DNA from: Rhodococcus sp. B7740
GTDB lineage: Bacteria; Actinomycetota; Actinomycetes; Mycobacteriales; Mycobacteriaceae
Direction of reading: 5' to 3'
Assembly: GCF_000954115.1 (NCBI RefSeq)
Contig: NZ_CP010797.1
Span: 744,001-808,000, forward strand
DNA length: 64,000 nucleotides
This document shows positions 53,781 through 64,000 of this stretch, piece after piece. Position 1 is the first letter of the stretch, and each line of letters opens with the position of its first letter. The notes under the pieces were generated by a model. It saw only the letters and a list, made by a program, of their open reading frames with translations. It searched no databases and was not told the origin of the DNA. The translations under genes were made by a program, and so were the position numbers.

Positions 53781-54799
53781 CTTCGACCGCGATCCTGGCC
53801 TACATTCCCAGTCCGCCGCAGGGGGTGTGGCACGTCGGACCGCTGGCTCTGCGGGCCTACGCCCTGTTCATCATCATCGGCATCGTCGTTGCCGTCGTGT
53901 GGGGTGATCGCCGCTGGGTGGCCCGAGGTGGAACCAAGGGAACGGTCCTCGACGTCGCGGTCTGGGCCGTCCCGTTCGGCCTGCTGGGCGGGCGCCTCTA
54001 CCACGTGGCAACCGACTGGAAGACGTATTTCGGCCCCGGCGGAAACCCGGTCGAAGCGTTGTACGTCTGGAATGGCGGGTTGGGAATCTGGGGAGCGGTG
54101 TTCCTGGGCGGCGTCGGTGCCTGGATCGCGTGCCGTCGACGCGGGATTCCGCTGCCGGCGTTCGGTGACGCAGTCGGTCCTCCGATTCTGCTGGCCCAGG
54201 CGATCGGCCGCATCGGCAACTACTTCAATCAGGAACTGTATGGACGTGCCACCACCCAGCCGTGGGGCCTGGAGATCTACGAACGGGTCGACTCCGACGG
54301 ACGGCTCGATCCCCTCAACGGGATCTCGACCGGATTCGTGGAAAAAGTGGTGCACCCGACGTTCCTGTACGAGCTGTTGTGGAGCGTCGCGGTCGTGGTG
54401 CTTCTCGTTCTCGTCGACCGCAAGTACACGATCGGCCACGGTCGACTGTTCGCGCTGTACGTGGCCGGATACTGCGCCGGACGGTTCTGGGTGGAACTCA
54501 TGCGCGACGATTTCGCCACGACGATCGCCGGTATCCGCATCAACACCTTCACCTCCGCCATCATCTTCGTTCTGGCGCTCGCGTACTTCGTGATCGCCAC
54601 CAAGGGCCGTGAAGATCCGGCGACGCTGAAATCGAACGACGACGTGGATCGCGAGACCTCTTCCGAGGGCACCGCATCGGATGCAGAAGGTTCGCGTTCG
54701 GCACCGATCGACAGCACCACGGACGCAAGCACCGTCGACGCGCAGCCCGGTCCGGCGTCCGACAAGAAAGCCGAGGAAGAAGGCAGTACGCGTGGTTGA
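53777..54799 (+). CDS. lgt: prolipoprotein diacylglyceryl transferase
   Basis: 340 aa inner-membrane enzyme that adds diacylglycerol to lipobox cysteines. It has about seven helices, [27 protein letters not shown], the family signature [14 protein letters not shown] at residues ~145-158, and [12 protein letters not shown]. The last ~70 residues form an acidic, low-complexity cytoplasmic tail, common in actinobacterial Lgt. The GTG start overlaps the trpA stop. The META lipoprotein at 25596 is a likely substrate in this window. Confidence 0.95.
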   Translation: MTSTAILAYIPSPPQGVWHVGPLALRAYALFIIIGIVVAVVWGDRRWVARGGTKGTVLDVAVWAVPFGLLGGRLYHVATDWKTYFGPGGNPVEALYVWNGGLGIWGAVFLGGVGAWIACRRRGIPLPAFGDAVGPPILLAQAIGRIGNYFNQELYGRATTQPWGLEIYERVDSDGRLDPLNGISTGFVEKVVHPTFLYELLWSVAVVVLLVLVDRKYTIGHGRLFALYVAGYCAGRFWVELMRDDFATTIAGIRINTFTSAIIFVLALAYFVIATKGREDPATLKSNDDVDRETSSEGTASDAEGSRSAPIDSTTDASTVDAQPGPASDKKAEEEGSTRG

Positions 54800-55688
54800 T
54801 TTCGACAAGACCCCTCAGCCCGACCCCGAACCGGATTCCACCGCCGATTCGAGCGACAGCGGGTCGAATCCGACCGCGTCGTTCGGTACGCCGTTCGACT
54901 ACGACGCCACCGCCGAAGCGTCGCTCTCGGAGGCACCGGGAACGTCGGAGTCCGCACCCTCGCACGGTCCGACCGGTCCCACGGGCCCGGGGTGGGACAC
55001 GTACTCGGGTATCGGAAACGGCCCCGGTTGGTCCAGCACGCCGAGCTACCCGGCACCGAGCCCGGACGGCAGTACCGACAACCCGCTCGGTGGATTTCCG
55101 GCACCCCCCGGCTACCCGCAGCAGGGGTACGGCCAGCAGCAGAGTTACGGTCAGCAGGGCTACCAGCAGCAGAATCACGGCCATCAGGGCTATCCGCAAC
55201 CGAATTACGGGCAGCAGGGTTACCCGCAGCAGGGCTATTCGCAGCCGAATTACGGGCAGGAGCGTTACCCGCAGCAGGGCTATCCGCAGCCGAATTACGC
55301 GCAGCAGGGCTACCAACAGCAGGGATACGGCCAGCAGGGGTACGGCGTACCCGTCGGCTATCCGGGTGGATCCGCATTCGGCGTCGGCCCAGATGCACCT
55401 TACGGGCGCGATCCGGTGACCGGCGTGCCGCTGTCGGACAAGTCGAAGATCGTCGGCGGATTGCTGCAGCTGTTTCTCGGTTGGTTGGGAGTCGGCCGCT
55501 TCTACATCGGAAGTATCGGGATCGGCGTCGCGCAGTTGCTTTTGTTCTTCTTCGGATTTCTCCTCACCGCGGTGTTCGGCCTCGGAGTGATTCTGCTTCT
55601 GGGGCTCTTCGTATGGCACGTGGTCGACGGCGTCCTGATACTGGTGGGCAATGTGACGGATGCTCAGGGGCGAAAACTGAGAGACTGA
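54792..55688 (+). CDS. TM2-domain protein with a Gln/Tyr/Pro-rich repeat region
   Basis: 298 aa from a GTG ([14 protein letters not shown]) that overlaps the lgt stop. Residues 1-100 are acidic and disordered. Residues ~105-190 are built of [11 protein letters not shown]-type units. The C-terminal TM2 domain has [40 protein letters not shown] and [20 protein letters not shown]. The repeat region resembles prion-like or condensate-forming sequences in composition. Its function is unknown. A paralogue follows directly. Confidence 0.82.
   Translation: MVDFDKTPQPDPEPDSTADSSDSGSNPTASFGTPFDYDATAEASLSEAPGTSESAPSHGPTGPTGPGWDTYSGIGNGPGWSSTPSYPAPSPDGSTDNPLGGFPAPPGYPQQGYGQQQSYGQQGYQQQNHGHQGYPQPNYGQQGYPQQGYSQPNYGQERYPQQGYPQPNYAQQGYQQQGYGQQGYGVPVGYPGGSAFGVGPDAPYGRDPVTGVPLSDKSKIVGGLLQLFLGWLGVGRFYIGSIGIGVAQLLLFFFGFLLTAVFGLGVILLLGLFVWHVVDGVLILVGNVTDAQGRKLRD
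55200..55334 (+). repeat. three 45-bp tandem repeats in the first TM2 gene
   Basis: Units beginning CCGAATTACG start at 55200, 55245 and 55290 and encode 15-residue copies ([45 protein letters not shown]). Less regular copies extend upstream to about 55110. Confidence 0.75.
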
Positions 55689-55728
55689 TGCCCTTGCTGG
55701 TAGTGCATCGGGAGTAAGGGAGTTCGAC

Positions 55729-56364
55729 GTGAGTGAATCGGGTACATCGTCATCGGACGGATCCCCGGGCGACGGATCCACTCCGTCGGAGCCGACCATC
55801 TCGTTCGAGAAGGGCTCTCCGGCAGGTTCGGGTCCCGTATACGGGGCTCCCGACCCGAACTACAGCGCTCCGAACTACAGCGCTCCGAGCCACGGCACTC
55901 CCGATGCCGACGATCGGGGGCAGTTCGGACCTCCCCCCGGTGCCGGTTACCCACCACCATCGGATGGTTCCGGTCAGTACGGTGCGCCGCCGCCCCCGCC
56001 GTATGAGGGCGGGCAGTACGGCGCTCCCCAATACGGTGGTCCCCAATACGGCGCTCCCCAATACGGTGGTCCCCAGTACGCAGGCGGGCCCGGATACATG
56101 GACCCGATGGCTCCGTACGGTCGGCACCCGGTCACCGGTGAGCCGTTCTCCGACAAGCAGAAGCTGACGGCCGGTCTGCTCGGCATTCTGTTGGGCGCGT
56201 TCGGAGCCGGGCGCTTCTATCTCAACCAGCCGGGCATGGCGGTGGCGCAGATCGCCGTCACGTGGCTCACCTGCGGCATCGGCGGAATCTGGCCGTTGAT
56301 CGACGGCATCATGATGCTCACCGGCAGCGTCCGTGATCAGCACGGTCGGCCGTTGCGCGACTGA
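55729..56364 (+). CDS. second TM2-domain protein with a Gly/Pro/Tyr-rich region
   Basis: 211 aa from a GTG (MSESGTSSSDG) 40 bases after its paralogue. The disordered N-terminal half contains PNYSAPNYSAP and a QYGAPQYGGP repeat. The TM2 domain (APYGRHPVTGEPFSDKQKLT, then GLLGILLGAFGAGRFYLNQP and GIGGIWPLIDGIMMLTGSVR) closely matches the first protein's. A tandem duplication followed by divergence of the linker is the simplest explanation. Its function is unknown. Confidence 0.82.
   Translation: MSESGTSSSDGSPGDGSTPSEPTISFEKGSPAGSGPVYGAPDPNYSAPNYSAPSHGTPDADDRGQFGPPPGAGYPPPSDGSGQYGAPPPPPYEGGQYGAPQYGGPQYGAPQYGGPQYAGGPGYMDPMAPYGRHPVTGEPFSDKQKLTAGLLGILLGAFGAGRFYLNQPGMAVAQIAVTWLTCGIGGIWPLIDGIMMLTGSVRDQHGRPLRD
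56017..56076 (+). repeat. two near-identical 30-bp repeats in the second TM2 gene
   Basis: Units at 56017-56046 and 56047-56076 are the same except for the last base. They encode YGAPQYGGPQ twice. The near identity at DNA level points to a recent slippage event. Confidence 0.75.
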
Positions 56365-56631
56365 CGATCACATTCGTCGCAGCCGGCATTCGCGATTGCA
56401 TCGATGCGAATGACAGCTGCTACGATTTCGCCATCCGGGAGAGATCCCGGTTTCTTTCGCGGGCCAGAGCTGTCCCGGTGAGTTCCCGACAGGCAGTTCA
56501 ATTCGGCTCTTCCGACCGTTTCGGTCGACTCGAGCCGACCAGCCGGCGGGGTTGCCGAGACTTCCGGTGCAGCGTCGAACACACTGCACCGCCCTTCACG
56601 CACCCCACCGGCCTACGTGGAGGTGATCGTG
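56365..56631 (+). promoter_or_regulatory. gltBD upstream region with inverted repeat and -10
   Basis: A 267-base gene-free stretch. An inverted repeat CATTCGC-N12-GCGAATG lies at 56387-56412, just upstream of a -10-like TACGAT at 56421-56426. The likely leader of ~200 bases can form at least one hairpin, CCGGGAGAGATCCCGG (about 56434-56449). I could not match it to a known riboswitch, including the glutamine or glycine classes. Regulation by a DNA-binding protein at the inverted repeat is the simplest reading. Confidence 0.4.
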
Positions 56632-61207
<4,576 letters not shown>

Positions 61208-61215
<8 letters not shown>

Positions 61216-62713
61216 TCCACAGGGATTTCTGAAAGTCGTCAAGCGTGAGGCCGCCAAGCGTCCGATCGGCGAGCGCGTCAAGGACTGGAACGAGGTGTAC
61301 TCGCACCAGCCGACGAGCGAGCGTGCCGCCGAGGTCTCCGATCAGGCGCGTCGCTGCATGGACTGCGGTATCCCGTTCTGCCACTCGGGAACTGCGGGTT
61401 GCCCGCTGGGAAATCTGATTCCCGAGTGGAACGACCTGGTGCGCCGTGGCCGCTGGGACGCGGCCAGTGACCGACTGCATGCGACCAACAATTTTCCGGA
61501 ATTCACCGGGCGGGTGTGCCCGGCCCCGTGTGAATCGGCGTGTGTGCTGTCGATCTCCGAGGCGGCCACCGGCGGAAGCGTGACGATCAAGCGGGTCGAG
61601 CAGACCATTGCGGATCTGGCGTGGGAGGAAGGCAGCGTCGTTCCGCAGCCGCCGACGATCACCACCGGCAAGCGAGTCGCCGTCGTCGGATCCGGTCCCG
61701 CGGGATTGGCTGCGGCGCAACAGCTCACCCGCGCCGGACACGACGTCACCGTCTACGAGCGCGACGATCGTCTCGGCGGACTGCTCCGCTACGGCATCCC
61801 CGAATTCAAGCTCGAGAAGTCTGTCCTCGATCAGCGCCTCATGCAGATGCGGGCCGAGGGAACGCATTTCGTCACCGAATGCGAGGTCGGCATCGACTTC
61901 ACCGTCGAGCAACTACGCGAATCCTTCGACGCGGTCGTTCTCGCGGTCGGAGCTCTGCGGGCCCGTGACAATGCCGAGGTCATCGGTCGGGAACTCGACG
62001 GCATCCACTTGGCCATGGAGCATCTGGTGCCGTCGAACAAGGAGTGCGAGGGCGACGGTCCCACCTCCATCTCCGCTGCGGACAAGCATGTGGTCATCAT
62101 CGGCGGTGGTGATACCGGAGCCGACTGCCTGGGAACGGCCCACCGACAGGGTGCTGCGTCGGTGACGCAGCTCGACTACAACCCGGCTCTGCCCGGGGCC
62201 CGCGACGACAGCCTCTCGCCCTGGCCGTCGTGGCCGCTGGTACTGCGGACTTCACCCGCACACGCCGAGGGTGGGGTCGTCCGTCATCAGGTCGCGGTCC
62301 AGCGATTCCTCGGTGACGAGCGCGGGCACGTTCGCGCGATGGTGCTCGCCGAGGTGGAGGTGCAGCGCGACGCGGACGGTCGTCGCATCGTCACGCCCAT
62401 CGGTGAGGAAGTCGAACTGCCGTGCGATCTGGCGTTGTTCGCCATCGGTTTCGAGGGTGTGGAGCATGGTCCGTTGCTCGACGAGTACGGCCTGACGCTG
62501 ACCAAGCGCGGTGCGCTCTCGTGTGGTCCGGATTGGCAGACCACCGCACCCGGGGTGTTCGTGTGTGGCGATGCGCACCGTGGTGCGTCGTTGGTCGTGT
62601 GGGCGATCGCGGAGGGTCGTTCGGCGGCTCACGGAGTCGACGCTTTCCTCACCGGACACTCGGAATTGCCGTCCCCGGTACACCCGACTGCACTGCCTCT
62701 CGCCGTCGTGTGA
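61208..62713 (+). CDS. gltD: glutamate synthase (NADPH), small subunit
   Basis: 501 aa. The N-terminal ferredoxin-like domain has [20 protein letters not shown] and CPAPCESAC, binding two [4Fe-4S] clusters. FAD binding is [21 protein letters not shown] and NADPH binding [17 protein letters not shown]. It passes electrons from NADPH to GltB. The start is the GTG giving [14 protein letters not shown], overlapping the gltB stop by 8 bases. Confidence 0.96.
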
Positions 62714-62752
62714 TGCCCGTCTCTGAACCGGTACAGACCGTCTCAGCAGCAA

Positions 62753-62776
62753 GGTAGCGCGGCTACCGATCGGTAG
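62753..62776. promoter_or_regulatory. overlapping dyads between gltD and pyk
   Basis: GGTAGC-GCG-GCTACC (62753-62767) forms a small hairpin. It shares bases with CTACCGATCGGTAG (62763-62776), a perfect 14-base palindrome. The latter lies 60 bases before the pyk start and is a plausible operator; the former could serve as a weak terminator of gltD. Confidence 0.45.
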
Positions 62777-62822
62777 TATTCGAGTGGACTCGTCTGCGAT
62801 AGAGAACGCGGCGTCCAGCGGC

Positions 62823-62828
62823 TAGGCT
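62823..62828 (+). promoter_or_regulatory. -10 for a leaderless pyk mRNA
   Basis: TAGGCT lies seven bases before the pyk GTG and no Shine-Dalgarno is present, the layout of a leaderless transcript. Confidence 0.5.
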
Positions 62829-62835
62829 CGCCTTC

Positions 62836-64000
62836 GTGAGCCGACGTACGAAGATTGTCTGCACCCTTGGACCCGCAACCGCAACCACAGAGCGCATCCG
62901 CGAACTCGTCGAGAGTGGAATGGATGTCGCGCGACTGAACTTCAGCCATGGTGATCACCCCGATCATCAGGCCAACTACGAGAGGGTTCGAGCAGCATCG
63001 GACGCCACCGGCAAAGCCGTGGGCATTCTGGCCGACCTGCAGGGACCGAAGATTCGTCTCGGCCGTTTCGCCGAGGGCTCGACCACCTGGGCGGCCGGCG
63101 AGCTGATTCGCATCACCGTCGAGGAGTGCGAGGGCACTCACGACCGGGTGTCGACCACCTACAAGGAGCTGGCCCAGGACGCCAAAGAAGGCGACCGCCT
63201 GCTCGTCGACGACGGCAAGGTCGGCCTCGTGGTCACCGGTGTCGAAGGCAACGACGTGTTGTGCCGCGTCACCGAAGGTGGACCGGTCAGCAACAACAAG
63301 GGCGTGTCCCTGCCCGGCATGGATGTGTCCGTTCCCGCCATGAGCGAGAAGGACATCGCCGACCTCGAGTTCGCCCTCGCCCTCGGTGTCGATTTCATCG
63401 CCCTGTCGTTCGTGCGTTCTCCCGCCGACGTCGAACTCGTGCACGCTGTGATGGACCGCGTCGGCCGCCGAGTTCCGGTCATCGCCAAGCTCGAGAAGCC
63501 CGAAGCCGTCGACAACCTCGAGGCCATCGTGCTCGCGTTCGACGCGATCATGGTCGCCCGCGGTGACCTCGGCGTCGAGCTGCCCCTCGAGCAGGTGCCG
63601 CTGGTGCAGAAGCGCGCGATCCAGATCGCCCGCGCCAACGCCAAGCCCGTCATCGTCGCAACTCAGATGCTCGAATCGATGATCGAGAATTCCCGCCCGA
63701 CGCGCGCCGAGGCGTCCGACGTCGCCAATGCCGTGCTCGACGGCACCGACGCGGTCATGCTTTCCGGTGAGACTTCGGTCGGCAAGTACGTGATGGAGAC
63801 CGTGCGGACCATGGCCCGCATCGTCGAGACCGTCGAGACCGAGGGCGACAGTGTTCCTCCGTTGACGCACGTCCCGCGCACCAAGCGTGGCGTCATCTCG
63901 TACGCCGCCCGTGACATCGGCGAGCGGCTCGACGCGAAGGCGCTCGTAGCGTTCACCCAGTCGGGTGACACCGTTCGACGGTTGGCTCGCCTGCACACCA
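62836..64000 (+). CDS. pyk: pyruvate kinase (3' end outside window)
   Basis: 388 codons are visible and the frame is open at the right edge; full-length enzymes have about 470. It makes pyruvate and ATP from PEP and ADP. It opens RRTKIVCTLGPATATTERIR, then ARLNFSHGDH, GILADLQGPKIRLG, VIAKLEKPEAVDNLEAIV (catalytic Lys), MVARGDLGVELPLEQVP (metal-binding Glu/Asp region), QMLESMIENSRPTRAEASD and MLSGETSVGKYV. The B domain is intact. The GTG start follows a -10-like TAGGCT. As in mycobacteria it lies downstream of the trp-lgt block. Confidence 0.97.
   Translation, partial: MSRRTKIVCTLGPATATTERIRELVESGMDVARLNFSHGDHPDHQANYERVRAASDATGKAVGILADLQGPKIRLGRFAEGSTTWAAGELIRITVEECEGTHDRVSTTYKELAQDAKEGDRLLVDDGKVGLVVTGVEGNDVLCRVTEGGPVSNNKGVSLPGMDVSVPAMSEKDIADLEFALALGVDFIALSFVRSPADVELVHAVMDRVGRRVPVIAKLEKPEAVDNLEAIVLAFDAIMVARGDLGVELPLEQVPLVQKRAIQIARANAKPVIVATQMLESMIENSRPTRAEASDVANAVLDGTDAVMLSGETSVGKYVMETVRTMARIVETVETEGDSVPPLTHVPRTKRGVISYAARDIGERLDAKALVAFTQSGDTVRRLARLHT

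Noticed and set aside
55110-55345. Periodic repeats that could be taken for a CRISPR array
   Set aside because: They are in frame, encode Gln/Tyr-rich units and have no unique spacers.

Overview
The window is a high-GC actinobacterial chromosome segment, most likely from Rhodococcus or a close relative in the Nocardiaceae. The evidence is GC-rich codon use, many GTG starts, 4-bp ATGA/GTGA gene overlaps, several apparently leaderless genes, and a gene order I recall from the Mycobacterium tuberculosis Rv1547-Rv1617 interval: dnaE1, ilvA, treZYX, acyltransferase, bioB-bsaP, the Rv1591 homologue, nrtR, nadABC, hisDCB/H/A/impA/F/I, bcp, trpE..trpA, lgt, pyk. The genus is an inference from content; no 16S gene is present. 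I see no tRNA, rRNA, CRISPR array or insertion sequence. No gene-free stretch exceeds 300 bases.

Layout. 1-6.2 kb: a truncated upstream gene, dnaE1, a small membrane protein, an F420-type nitroreductase-fold protein and ilvA. 6.2-17 kb: a divergent TetR/MFS efflux pair with visible operators, the trehalose operon treX-treY-treZ on the minus strand, and an OafA-type acyltransferase. 17-26 kb is the accessory-looking part: an MFS exporter, a MerR regulator with its membrane-protein partner and a classical MerR promoter, a PAS-GGDEF gene broken by one missing G, a CHAP-domain protein, a class III sirtuin, a shortened WYL-type regulator, an NTF2-like protein, and secA2 overlapping a META lipoprotein. 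26-33 kb is cofactor synthesis: bioQ/bioB-bsaP-DUF2567 and nrtR/nadABC, each with a divergent regulator and a recognisable operator. 33-39 kb holds an S4 RNA-binding protein, a 13E12/DUF222 HNH protein, a LysR/DUF5997 pair, a LysE exporter run, an SRPBCC protein and a DinB-like protein. 39-47 kb is the histidine cluster with an embedded MFS gene. 48-56 kb is the tryptophan cluster followed by lgt and two tandem TM2 proteins. 56.6-62.7 kb is gltBD (glutamate synthase). The window ends inside pyk.

How the genes work together. No trpF lies in the trp cluster, so hisA is called as the dual-function priA serving both pathways. The bio and nad blocks are each controlled by a local regulator (BioQ, NrtR) whose palindromes lie in the divergent promoter. 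treX, treY and treZ form the complete glycogen-to-trehalose route. The least-described features are a 3 x 32-bp intergenic repeat before the MarR gene, the frameshifted GGDEF gene, an acidic insertion in TreX, a 53-aa coupled ORF, and the paired TM2 proteins with Gln/Tyr-rich repeats.
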